From Pseudoalteromonas denitrificans DSM 6059 (GTDB taxonomy: Bacteria > Pseudomonadota > Gammaproteobacteria > Enterobacterales > Alteromonadaceae), in the NCBI RefSeq assembly GCF_900112265.1, contig NZ_FOLO01000014.1, forward strand, positions 1 through 64,000: 64,000 bases of DNA, written 5' to 3'. Position numbers and translations under genes: made by a program. Under the pieces are notes generated by a model. That model saw nothing but the letters and a program-made list of their open reading frames with translations, searched no databases and had not been told where the DNA came from. Of this stretch, positions 53,806 to 62,392 are shown piece by piece (position 1 is the first letter of the stretch; the number at the start of each line of letters is the position of its first letter).

Positions 53806-55449
53806 TTAAGCTCTTTTATTTTTAAAGTAACTAATTAGGCCATTTGTAGATGAATCATGCTCCGCACTCACATTATCATTTTCTAATTCATTCTGAATTT
53901 TAGAAGCAAGCCCTTTCCCTAGTTCAACTCCCCATTGATCAAATGAACAAATTTGTAATAAAATACCTTGGCAAAATATTTTATGTTCATATAAAGCAAT
54001 CAATTTGCCTAAATGTTTTGCATCAACTTTGTCCAACAAAATTGACGTTGTTGGTCTATTCCCTTTATGTACTTTATGCTGAATTAGGCTTTCAATATCC
54101 GACAGTTCTTGGCCTTTGCTTGATAGCTCCTGTCTTACTTGCTCTGCGGTGACACCCCCCATTAATGCTTCCGTTTGGGCAAAGAAATTTGACATTAAAA
54201 TTTCATGATGATTATTCACTTCTACCACAGGTTTTATTGAACCAATAAAATCAGCCGGTATAATTGTATTACCTTGATGTAAATATTGATAGAAAGCATG
54301 CTGACCATTGATCCCTGTCATACCCCATAATAATGGTACGGTTGTATATGGCACACTCTCACCTGTGAAAGTAACAGACTTACCATTACTTTCCATTTCG
54401 GCTTGTTGCAAATAAGCAGGTAGCATATGCATAGTTTGATCATATGGTAATATTGCCTGAGCTTTAGCACCCAAAAAAGTGGTATTCCACATGCTCAACA
54501 AAGCCATGATCACAGGAACATTTTCACTCAAATCTGCATTTTTAAAATGTTCATCCGCTTCAAATGCTCCTTCAAGCAATTGGATAAAAGCATCAAAACC
54601 TAAATAAAGGGCAATAGGTAATCCAATAGCTGACCACAAAGAAAAACGTCCACCAACCCAATCCCACATTGTAAAAACATTTTCACTGCTAATACCAAAC
54701 TCAGCTGTTTTTTTGAGGTTAGTGCTCACAGCAACAAAGTGTTTTGCTATTGCAGTATCATCTTTTGCAACTGATTTAAGCCATGCAACTGCCGTTTTAG
54801 CATTTGCCATAGTTTCAGATGTTGTAAAGGTTTTTGAAGAAACAACAAATAAGGTTGAAGCTGGGTTCAGCTCTTTTAAAACTTTAGAGATTTGTACACC
54901 ATCAGCGTTAGAAATATAATGAATGCGTAAAGTTTCATCGGCATAGTTTTGCAGTGCCTCCGTTGCCATTTGAGGGCCTAAATTAGAACCCCCGACACCA
55001 ATACTTACAACATCAGTAATCACTCTCCCCGTATAACCTTTCCATTCACCACTGCGAACTTTATTAACAAAAGCATGCATTTTGGATAATTCAGCAGCTA
55101 TTGCTTGAGATACATCTTCACCATTGACATAAATTGGAGCACAACTACGGTTACGCAGCGCAACATGTAATACAGCCCGATTTTCAGTGAAATTAATTTT
55201 TTCACCTGCAAACATTTTATCCCGCCAAGCGGTTAATTCTGTTTCTTGCGCTAATGACTGTAATGCATTCATTTCTTTTACGGTAATTAAGTTTTTAGAA
55301 TAATCAAACAATAAACCAGGTAATTGAATTGAAAAGTGTTTGAAACGTTGCGCATCTTCAGAAAACAACTGCTTCAAATGAACATTTTTCATTTCTTCTG
55401 CCAATGTTTCTAGTGACTGCCAACTAGACAACTGGGAACGACAACTCAT
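53806..55449 (-). CDS. pgi: Glucose-6-phosphate isomerase
   Basis: Interconverts glucose 6-phosphate and fructose 6-phosphate. The 547-residue product is full length with SIGVGGSNLGPQMATEAL near residue 158, DWVGGRFSLWSAIGLP near 268, GINGQHAFYQYLHQG near 380 (catalytic His) and FDQWGVELGKGLA near 508 (catalytic Lys). It is divergent from the LacI-family gene, and the operator at 55576 lies 127 bp upstream of its start. It is therefore a probable member of the same regulon as the TonB receptor. Confidence 0.95.
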   Translation of the reverse strand: MSCRSQLSSWQSLETLAEEMKNVHLKQLFSEDAQRFKHFSIQLPGLLFDYSKNLITVKEMNALQSLAQETELTAWRDKMFAGEKINFTENRAVLHVALRNRSCAPIYVNGEDVSQAIAAELSKMHAFVNKVRSGEWKGYTGRVITDVVSIGVGGSNLGPQMATEALQNYADETLRIHYISNADGVQISKVLKELNPASTLFVVSSKTFTTSETMANAKTAVAWLKSVAKDDTAIAKHFVAVSTNLKKTAEFGISSENVFTMWDWVGGRFSLWSAIGLPIALYLGFDAFIQLLEGAFEADEHFKNADLSENVPVIMALLSMWNTTFLGAKAQAILPYDQTMHMLPAYLQQAEMESNGKSVTFTGESVPYTTVPLLWGMTGINGQHAFYQYLHQGNTIIPADFIGSIKPVVEVNNHHEILMSNFFAQTEALMGGVTAEQVRQELSSKGQELSDIESLIQHKVHKGNRPTTSILLDKVDAKHLGKLIALYEHKIFCQGILLQICSFDQWGVELGKGLASKIQNELENDNVSAEHDSSTNGLISYFKNKRA

Positions 55450-55575
55450 AATTTTTCTCTACCTGTATTAATTTGCAAATATCGCGTAATGGCCTATTTT
55501 AACAAAATATTCTAATAAGTGATAACCTACTATCTGGTTTGCCCTAATCACGTTTATGATAACAATATGTTAAAA

Positions 55576-55589
55576 TGACAACGCTGTCA
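55576..55589. promoter_or_regulatory. LacI operator O3 between pgi and lacI
   Basis: TGACAACGCTGTCA, the same 14-mer as O1 (52404) including A-rich flanks, placed in the 271-bp divergent spacer. It suggests autoregulation of the repressor gene and control of pgi. Confidence 0.82.
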
Positions 55590-55720
55590 AATTCATTTTT
55601 AAAGAATTACCATATGAATTGATTATAAATAGATTAAAACTATGCCATAGTGCATACAATCACAATAAACTTAGTAAAATGCGCAGTAATTACATTTTAC
55701 TTTTAATAAAGTTAATAAAA

Positions 55721-56740
55721 ATGAAAGTCACAATTAATGATGTTGCCAAATTAGCCAGTGTTTCAATTAAAACTGTATCTAGAGTTATTAATAATGAACC
55801 ATCTGTTCGTAAAGCAACTTTTGATAAAGTAATGGAAGCAGTTAAGACGTTAAATTATCAACCTAATTTAGCAGCACGCAATCTAGCTGGGAGTAAATCC
55901 TTTACCATAGGTTTAGTTTATGACAATCCAAATGCATATTATGTTTTAGATATGCAAAACGGTATTTTATCATGTTGTAAAAGTGAAGGTTATGAATTAC
56001 TTATTCATCCATGTTCATATGCAAAAGACGACATGATTGAAGAGTTAAAAACCATGATAAACAGAGCTCGTATTTCTGGGTTAGTACTTACGCCACCTCT
56101 TTCTGAAATTAATGAAGTAATAGATATGCTTGATGAGCAAAACATTCATTACGTTAGAATATTATCTGGCCAAGAACTAGATCCCGCACAAACTGAATGT
56201 ATTTATGTAAATGATCACAATGCTGCTTTTCAAATAACCGAGCATTTAATTAGCCAAGGACATAAAAGCATTGCTTTTTTAAAAGGAGATAAAGGCCATA
56301 AATCTACACGAGAAAGGTTATCAGGTTACAAAGAGTCATTAGTATCCAATAATATCAAGGTCGATGAATCACTCATTTTAGAAGGTGAATACTCATTTTC
56401 TTCCGGTGTTGAAAATGCTAAGAAAATAATAAATCAAGATAAATCTGTGACAGCAATTATTGCATGTAATGATGAAATTGCTGCTGGTGCTTTATTTGCA
56501 GCTCGATTAATGGACATAAAAATACCAGATGAGTTATCAATATCTGGTTTTGAAAACTCCCCCTTCTCAAGACAAACCTGGCCAAAGCTTACAACTGCAA
56601 ATCAATCAATTGAAACAATTGCACAAAATGCAGCAAAATTGTTATTTTCAAAAACGCGAGGTCAAAGAAATAAAGATAAAGAAATTATCAAAACTTTCAC
56701 ACCTGAATTAGTAATAAGAGACAGCACAGGCCCTATTTAA
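55721..56740 (+). CDS. LacI family transcriptional regulator
   Basis: Repressor-type regulator (339 residues from the chosen start). The N-terminal helix-turn-helix MKVTINDVAKLASVS leads into KTVSRVINNEPSVRK with the hinge helix NLAARNLAG, then a periplasmic-binding-protein-like effector domain (SKSFTIGLVYDNPN onward). The open frame begins at 55619, but residues before the ATG at 55721 are unlike the family. Operators at 52404, 52436 and 55576 are the CG-centred type this family recognises, and proximity suggests this is their regulator. Partner genes point to a glucose- or glucoside-type inducer. Confidence 0.9.
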   Translation: MKVTINDVAKLASVSIKTVSRVINNEPSVRKATFDKVMEAVKTLNYQPNLAARNLAGSKSFTIGLVYDNPNAYYVLDMQNGILSCCKSEGYELLIHPCSYAKDDMIEELKTMINRARISGLVLTPPLSEINEVIDMLDEQNIHYVRILSGQELDPAQTECIYVNDHNAAFQITEHLISQGHKSIAFLKGDKGHKSTRERLSGYKESLVSNNIKVDESLILEGEYSFSSGVENAKKIINQDKSVTAIIACNDEIAAGALFAARLMDIKIPDELSISGFENSPFSRQTWPKLTTANQSIETIAQNAAKLLFSKTRGQRNKDKEIIKTFTPELVIRDSTGPI

Positions 56741-56746
56741 TAAAAA

Positions 56747-56774
56747 AAGTCACACTATGATAATAGTGTGACTT
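56747..56774. terminator. Bidirectional terminator (lacI / ankyrin gene)
   Basis: AAGTCACACTAT (56747-56758) and ATAGTGTGACTT (56763-56774) form a perfect 12-bp stem around GATA, with a run of T on the minus strand. It lies between convergent genes. Confidence 0.88.
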
Positions 56775-56777
56775 AAT

Positions 56778-58112
56778 TTAAGTTAATGCAACAATTATAA
56801 CGACAAGCAAAAGCATTAACTGAGATATTAAACTAAAGGGTGATATAGCGCGTAATAAGGATAAACTCCATGGATGCTTTATATCAGGATATAGACTACA
56901 ACGTTTTAAATTCATAGCAAAAAACATTAACAACATAGACACAAGCGCTAAAATAAAAGATAACTCACTTTTTAGATCAAAGTCTGGTTCAAAGAAAAAG
57001 AACAACTGAACAGGTAATAAAACACCAATAAATGCATGTATAGAATGAACCAAGTTTATGCGCTTAAACTGCTTTGGTTTACTCAATTCTTTGATCCCAA
57101 ACTGGGACTCCAAAAATTGAACAATTTGTTTATGTTCTAACTCTACCGCCAAGCCATACGCAGTAAACTCTAAGTTATTTCTAATTGTAAAATCAATGTT
57201 TTTCTTTAATAAGAATTTAATTGCAAATTCGTTTTTACATATAACTGCATAATGTAAAACAGTATTTCCTTGATTATCTTTTTGAGTAAGCAGTTCTTCG
57301 TTACATAAGATCTCTAGTACATCTAAAAAACCTCGCTCAACAGCCCACATTAAACATGTTTTACCATTTTCATCAGCAAGCAAGCCTTTGGCACCTTGTT
57401 CCATAAAACGTTTACAAATACTTTGTTTTGCAGAACTTTGTTTTAATTGCTCTAATAAAGCGCTCTCTAATAATATACCTTTAGAATCATCAGGCTCTAA
57501 TTGCGCTAAAAATTCAAATCTATCTTCGCCCTGCAATAATTGTTCAGTAAATAAACTTATTAAAGCCTGTTTGTCCATAACACTTTTATTCAAAAATGGC
57601 ATTAATAAAGGATGTAATTCATCATAAGATAAAAGTGACATTACATCAGATGTTGACAACTGTAAGCCTTGTTCTAATAATAACTTCAGCACGTTTAAAA
57701 ATCGTTTCTGTTGCGCTAGACATGCTAAACTTAATTTTGATTTTATGACCATTTGAGATTCTAAGTCGCTATAGCCACTCAAACGTTCTAGCAATAATAA
57801 AGTAATTTGTTCATCATTTCCTAGCTGAAGTTTTAAATCTTTAAGTACTGATTCAATATATTTATAAGCAAGATCATCAAAATCACTTAAATGTTGGCAA
57901 TCAGTGCTATCAAACGGTTCCGCTGGCTTTTGCCATAATAAGTAATAAATAGGCGGTAAGCTGATACTACAAACGCCTTGTTGATCTATTGACTCTTCGC
58001 ATTTTGGCCAAGCTTCTAAAGCATCTAAAATAAAGGCGCCATTTTGTTCTAATAGTCCTTTTAACAACAAGACATATTCTTCAGGCCAAATTAAGACATT
58101 TTCTGTCTCCAA
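56778..58112 (-). CDS. Ankyrin-repeat membrane protein
   Basis: Protein of 444 residues that I recognise only by its repeats. Residues about 1-220 are helical and leucine-rich without clear motifs. Residues 235-340 contain three ankyrin-like repeats (NGKTCLMWAVERGFLDVLEI, NQGNTVLHYAVICKNEFAIK). The C-terminal 90 residues have three hydrophobic segments, so the repeats are probably presented at the cytoplasmic face. The start is TTG at 58110-58112, seven bases after GGAG. The function and partner are unknown. Confidence 0.72.
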   Translation of the reverse strand: METENVLIWPEEYVLLLKGLLEQNGAFILDALEAWPKCEESIDQQGVCSISLPPIYYLLWQKPAEPFDSTDCQHLSDFDDLAYKYIESVLKDLKLQLGNDEQITLLLLERLSGYSDLESQMVIKSKLSLACLAQQKRFLNVLKLLLEQGLQLSTSDVMSLLSYDELHPLLMPFLNKSVMDKQALISLFTEQLLQGEDRFEFLAQLEPDDSKGILLESALLEQLKQSSAKQSICKRFMEQGAKGLLADENGKTCLMWAVERGFLDVLEILCNEELLTQKDNQGNTVLHYAVICKNEFAIKFLLKKNIDFTIRNNLEFTAYGLAVELEHKQIVQFLESQFGIKELSKPKQFKRINLVHSIHAFIGVLLPVQLFFFFEPDFDLKSELSFILALVSMLLMFFAMNLKRCSLYPDIKHPWSLSLLRAISPFSLISQLMLLLVVIIVALT

Positions 58113-58228
58113 CTGCTCACTCCAACAAAAATAAATTATTTAATAATAAGAGGCTTAGTTTAACAGGCTTTTATACCCAAACAACTTCAAAATGGTATTA
58201 TTAACCTTTATCAAAGAGGAAATTTATT

Positions 58229-58408
58229 GTGGAAACCTGGAAAGTTATTTTGATCATAGCGATAGTATTCGCGGTTGTTTGGAGCAATATTGCTTTATTA
58301 AAGTATTCAGCAAAATTTGATATCAAAAAATTTAATCAAGATCCAACAGAAAAGGCAAAAGAAGCACGTAAAAAACAAGAAGAGAAAACGAAGAAACCCC
58401 ACAAATAA
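58229..58408 (+). CDS. DUF2897 family small membrane protein
   Basis: Short gene of 59 codons. The product METWKVILIIAIV begins with one transmembrane segment, contains the conserved SNIALLKYSAKFDIKKF stretch of the DUF2897 family, and ends in a highly charged Lys/Glu tail. The start is GTG at 58229 with AGAGGA eight bases upstream. Such proteins are common in Alteromonadales and their function is unknown. The stop codon lies within a hairpin that may act as terminator. Confidence 0.8.
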   Translation: METWKVILIIAIVFAVVWSNIALLKYSAKFDIKKFNQDPTEKAKEARKKQEEKTKKPHK

Positions 58409-58425
58409 TGCAGAGTTTCTTCTTT
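58390..58425 (+). terminator. Terminator overlapping the DUF2897 stop codon
   Basis: GAAGAAAC (58390-58397) pairs with GTTTCTTC (58415-58422) and runs into TTT. The 17-base loop is long, so this is a moderate call. Confidence 0.5.
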
Positions 58426-58435
58426 CATTCAATCA

Positions 58436-59809
58436 TTAAACTAGCCAATGGGCCATTAATGCTATTACAGGCAGAGTCACTAAGGTACGTAATAAAAATA
58501 TAAGGAATAACTCCCAAAGACTCACTGGAATTTTGCTACCTAAAATTAGAGCGCCTATTTCAGACATATAAATAAGCTGGGTTACGCTCATAGCAGCAAT
58601 CACAAATCGCGTTACATCACTTTCTATAGCGTTTGCTGCTAAAATTGAAGGAATAAACATATCTGCAAAACCAACAACAATGGTTTGCGATGCTTGTTGG
58701 GCTTCAGGTATTTGTAATAACTCTAGTAGCGGAATAAATGGCATACCTAACCATTGAAAAAATGGCGTATATTCAGCAATAATTAAAGCAAATGTACCAA
58801 TAGCCATTACAACCGGCAATACAGCAAATACCATATCAACCGCGTTTTTTATGCCCTCTGTTAAAGTACCTTTAACACCTTGTGCATTATAGGCTTTTGT
58901 TAAAGCAACCTGCAGGCCATGTTTAAATAATGTTTTTCCTTCAGGTAAAGCTTCCGGTTCACCTTTTTTAATAGTGCCATCAATGTATTCATCTTTTTTA
59001 TTCCTAAGAGGTGGTAGTCTCGGAACAATTAAAGCCGCAACGACTCCTGCCAAGCATACAGTCAAATAAAATGGCGCAAATAAATGCTCTAACTTTACCT
59101 GCCCTATTACAACTAAACTAAAAGTAATTGAAACAGCAGAAAAAGTCGTTCCTATTATAGCAGCCTCTTTTTGTGTATAAAATTTTTCTTCATACTGTTT
59201 TGATGTCATTAATACACCAACGCTACCATCGCCTAACCATGATGCAACACAATTAACTGAACTCCGTCCTGGTACTTTGAATAAAGGGCGCATCACTTTT
59301 GTCAATAAAGTGCCTGCAAGTTCTAACAAGCCAAAATTAAGCAATAAAGGTAATAATAAGCCTGCTAAAATGAAAACTGAAAATAAAACAGGCATTAAAT
59401 CATGCAAAACTAATGTTCCTGTACTTCCAGAATGGATTGCATCAGGGCCTATTTTAAAAAATGTCATTGAAACAAAAATCATACCTGTTATACGAGTTGC
59501 AAGCCAAATAAGTGATACATCTAATAAATGACGCATAAAATCATTTTTCATAATCATTTTTGGTTTAAATAGCTTTACGATTACACTCAATACTGCAGTT
59601 GTTGTAATGACACCCATAACAATATGCGTTATGTATTCACTTGAAAAATTTTGTATTTCTTTGGCTAATACTGCAATAGGAATTGTAAATGCATCACCCA
59701 TTTGAACAGGTGTCATAAATAAAAATACACCAATTAACGAAGGTACAATAAAAGTCATGATTGTACGCCAATGATATAGCGCTTGATTATCGACTTGTTC
59801 TGAATTCAT
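58436..59809 (-). CDS. YjiH family nucleoside-recognition membrane protein
   Basis: Inner-membrane protein of 457 residues with about ten hydrophobic segments, resembling YjiH and the nucleoside-recognition ('gate') domain family related to spore protein SpmA/B. Landmarks are GRSSVNCVASWLGDGSVGV near residue 188, GTTFSAVSITFSLVVIGQV near 222 and VVGFADMFIPSILA near 380. A transport role is likely but the substrate has not been established for the family, and no neighbour helps. Confidence 0.8.
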   Translation of the reverse strand: MNSEQVDNQALYHWRTIMTFIVPSLIGVFLFMTPVQMGDAFTIPIAVLAKEIQNFSSEYITHIVMGVITTTAVLSVIVKLFKPKMIMKNDFMRHLLDVSLIWLATRITGMIFVSMTFFKIGPDAIHSGSTGTLVLHDLMPVLFSVFILAGLLLPLLLNFGLLELAGTLLTKVMRPLFKVPGRSSVNCVASWLGDGSVGVLMTSKQYEEKFYTQKEAAIIGTTFSAVSITFSLVVIGQVKLEHLFAPFYLTVCLAGVVAALIVPRLPPLRNKKDEYIDGTIKKGEPEALPEGKTLFKHGLQVALTKAYNAQGVKGTLTEGIKNAVDMVFAVLPVVMAIGTFALIIAEYTPFFQWLGMPFIPLLELLQIPEAQQASQTIVVGFADMFIPSILAANAIESDVTRFVIAAMSVTQLIYMSEIGALILGSKIPVSLWELFLIFLLRTLVTLPVIALMAHWLV

Positions 59810-59898
59810 AAATAAACCTATGTTTATATCAATTCCATTACTTAAACTTCTGAGTAATAACGCATTTAAGTAATGAAATTGCTTACCTAATTAAACAT

Positions 59899-59923
59899 AA
59901 AAGAGCGCTATTTGCGCTCTTTT
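59899..59923. terminator. Rho-independent terminator after bamC
   Basis: AAAAGAGCGC (59899-59908) pairs with GCGCTCTTTT (59914-59923) around TATTT, 36 bp past the bamC stop on the minus strand. Confidence 0.82.
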
Positions 59924-59958
59924 ATATAGTTAATATAAAAATAACTTTCATGTTAATT

Positions 59959-61035
59959 CTAAATTTCAATACCTTGCTTACGTAAAGCTTTAACTAATGC
60001 TTGCTGTAAATCATTCATAGTACCGGGTTCTAAAGTTTCACCTTGTTCATCCATCCAGGTAATACTTGTGCCACCTGAATTATTTTTATTTAACAAAATC
60101 TGATATCGCCCCATTTCAAGTGGTAACTCAGCCACATCGTCTCCCCAAATAGAATCCCAAACACTGGCGTCTGGTTTTTCATATGTAGCAGTAATTAATC
60201 CTTTATTATTATCCAATTCATCTATAGTGAAATTTAATTTTTCAATAAATGTAGAAAAACGTTCAAAAACGTCTTTATAAGTTTGCTCAGTCACTAAAGC
60301 AGCATTCCCCTGATTATCAAACCCGAGCTCTAAAGAAACAATCCCACTTTGTTTTTTAAGTTGGACAGCCAATTGACGATATTTAAAATCAAAATGGCTC
60401 ACATATGCATTTAAGGCTGCAATTTCTAATTGTTGACGTAACACAGGTGTGAGTGTTTGATCTTTACTTTGATAATCTAATAACTGAGTCTTAATTGAAG
60501 CAGTTCTTTGATGCTCTTTTTGCTCAATAATAAACTTAAACTTTTGCTTACTGATCTCTTTATCACTTTCCCAAAACCATTCATCCCAAAATCCAGGTTC
60601 TTCAACATCATAAATAGAGTACCAATCAGTTTCCAGCTCTCCTTTTGCTTCATTTTTCTGCGTTGCTGACACATTCTTTTCCGCTAAGAAACCGTTTAGA
60701 GTTGTCCATAGAAATCCTTTAAGATCATCAATACCGTCTGATTTGTCAAAAAAGATACGTGATGTTTTGTCACCTTCTTCAACCCAACTCCCCGAAGCGA
60801 CATTAAGAACTTGCGCAGGAGGTGAAATCATATCATTAGCCAGTGCTTTAGAGTATTGCGCTGGTGTCATTACAAACTCAGGATCTTGATAAGGTTTATT
60901 CAAATCCGATGGTACTTTAATATGCTCTGATACACGGTAATTTTTTTCATCATGGGCATTATCTATAAAAACACTACAACCAGTTAAGGCACTAATAACA
61001 CCTAATACCAAACTTTTACGGATCCAATACTGCAC
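59959..61035 (-). CDS. bamC: Outer-membrane assembly lipoprotein BamC
   Basis: Lipoprotein of the BAM complex that inserts outer-membrane proteins. The 358-residue product has a signal with lipobox ALTGC (acylated Cys20) and the BamC N-terminal stretch around VPSDLNKPYQDPEF. Helix-grip domains follow, ending with DVAELPLEMGRYQILLNK. The start is GTG at 61033-61035, eight bases after AAGGAG. In most gammaproteobacteria bamC follows dapA in an operon. Here the preceding 283 bp hold no gene and include a TATAAT box, so bamC is transcribed on its own. Confidence 0.9.
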   Translation of the reverse strand: MQYWIRKSLVLGVISALTGCSVFIDNAHDEKNYRVSEHIKVPSDLNKPYQDPEFVMTPAQYSKALANDMISPPAQVLNVASGSWVEEGDKTSRIFFDKSDGIDDLKGFLWTTLNGFLAEKNVSATQKNEAKGELETDWYSIYDVEEPGFWDEWFWESDKEISKQKFKFIIEQKEHQRTASIKTQLLDYQSKDQTLTPVLRQQLEIAALNAYVSHFDFKYRQLAVQLKKQSGIVSLELGFDNQGNAALVTEQTYKDVFERFSTFIEKLNFTIDELDNNKGLITATYEKPDASVWDSIWGDDVAELPLEMGRYQILLNKNNSGGTSITWMDEQGETLEPGTMNDLQQALVKALRKQGIEI

Positions 61036-61070
61036 TTACAATTCTCCTTAGCACGCCAATTTTATTAACT

Positions 61071-61076
61071 ATTATA
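61071..61076 (-). promoter_or_regulatory. -10 box for bamC
   Basis: TATAAT on the minus strand, 35 bp before the bamC GTG. The best -35 (TTGAAC) is 22 bp away, which is too far, so the -35 is uncertain. Confidence 0.45.
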
Positions 61077-61318
61077 TGAGTCAGTCATGCTCTATTTGGT
61101 TCAAAATTTGATTCAAAAAAATTATACCCTCATACGGTTTGTGTATAATTTAAACTTACCGTGTGAAAATCATTCATTTATTGCTTCAAAAGCGATTAAA
61201 TAAATATAATTGAGCAACATACTACTTTCCTACGCAGTTAAAAACAAGAATGAGAGAGTGTTTCTATTTCTGATGTGCTAAACTTCGCGACCATTATAGG
61301 GGCACACGGATAAAATAA

Positions 61319-61852
61319 ATGTCTGGATTTTCAAATCAACAACTCGTCTTAACTGCGATTGGTGATGATAGAACTGGAATTGTCGCGCAGTTAACAGAAC
61401 TTGTGAGTGAATGTAGCTGTAACATAATTGACAGCCGTATCGCCATTTTAGGCAATGAATTTTCAATTATAATGCTTTTATCAGGTGACATGTCAGCCAT
61501 TAGTCGCATAGAACATACTATCCCAGTTAAAAGTATGGAAATGGGGCTGTTAACCATGATGAAACGCACTTCTAATCGAACTGGCAGTGAATTTTGTGCA
61601 GGTTATACCTTAGAGTATAAAGGGTTAGATTCAGTTGGTGCTTTAAGTAAAGTAGCTGCTTTTTTAGCAGAAGATAATATCGACATTTGCTCTTTAAAAT
61701 CTGATACATACGAACAAGATGGGCAACTTTACATGTGCTCAATGTTAGAAATTAATGTACCCGTTGATAGCGCACTTGATAGCTTTAAACTTAAATTTGA
61801 AAATCTGTGCACTGATTTTAAACTTGAGTCTATATTACGACGCATTCGCTAA
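61319..61852 (+). CDS. gcvR: Glycine cleavage system transcriptional repressor GcvR
   Basis: Regulatory protein of 177 residues made of two ACT domains: QLVLTAIGDDRTGIVAQL from residue 8 and LEYKGLDSVGALSKVAAFLA from residue 98. In E. coli GcvR binds GcvA and blocks its activation of the glycine cleavage operon when glycine is low. GGA lies nine bases before the ATG. It is followed by bcp after 18 bp, the same order as in E. coli. Confidence 0.88.
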   Translation: MSGFSNQQLVLTAIGDDRTGIVAQLTELVSECSCNIIDSRIAILGNEFSIIMLLSGDMSAISRIEHTIPVKSMEMGLLTMMKRTSNRTGSEFCAGYTLEYKGLDSVGALSKVAAFLAEDNIDICSLKSDTYEQDGQLYMCSMLEINVPVDSALDSFKLKFENLCTDFKLESILRRIR

Positions 61853-61870
61853 TAAAAAATAGGAATAATT

Positions 61871-62350
61871 ATGAATACCTTAGTTGCGGGTGATAAAGCC
61901 CCCTTTTTTTCATTGCAAGATCAAGACGGAAAAACGGTTGTACTTGCTGAATTATTAAAACAAAATCAGGTTTTAGTCTATTTTTATCCAAAAGCCATGA
62001 CGCCAGGATGTATCATTCAAGCGGAGCATTTACGTGATCACAAAACACAATTAGCTCAGCTGAATACTTTAGCGATTGGAATTAGCCCAGACCCAGTAAA
62101 AAAACTTAAAAACTTTGAAACCAAAAAAGAACTAAACTTTACATTATTGTCAGATGAAGATCATGCAATAGCTGATGAGTTTGGCGTTTGGGGATTGAAA
62201 AAGTTTATGGGTAAGGAATATGACGGGATCCATAGATTAAGCTTTTTAATATCTCAAGATGGCACAATAAAACATGTTTTCAATAAATTCAAAACTAAAG
62301 AACATCATCAAGTTGTGATCGATTTTTTAACCCAAAATAGCTCAATTTAA
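61871..62350 (+). CDS. bcp: Thioredoxin-dependent thiol peroxidase, single-cysteine
   Basis: Peroxiredoxin of the Bcp/PrxQ family (159 residues) that reduces hydroperoxides. The peroxidatic cysteine is in YPKAMTPGCIIQ. E. coli Bcp has a resolving Cys five residues later; here that position is Glu, and no other cysteine occurs in the protein. It should therefore work as a 1-Cys enzyme needing an external thiol. The C-terminal GVWGLKKFMGKEYDGIHR is typical. It is probably co-transcribed with gcvR. Confidence 0.9.
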   Translation: MNTLVAGDKAPFFSLQDQDGKTVVLAELLKQNQVLVYFYPKAMTPGCIIQAEHLRDHKTQLAQLNTLAIGISPDPVKKLKNFETKKELNFTLLSDEDHAIADEFGVWGLKKFMGKEYDGIHRLSFLISQDGTIKHVFNKFKTKEHHQVVIDFLTQNSSI

Positions 62351-62357
62351 CTTTAGT

Positions 62358-62387
62358 CTGCGCTAATTAAAATCTTAATTAGCGCAG
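62358..62387. terminator. Hairpin between bcp and perM, likely terminator
   Basis: CTGCGCTAATTAA (62358-62370) and TTAATTAGCGCAG (62375-62387) form a perfect 13-bp stem with an AATC loop between convergent genes. There is no T-tract. Confidence 0.6.
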
Positions 62388-62392
62388 TGCCA

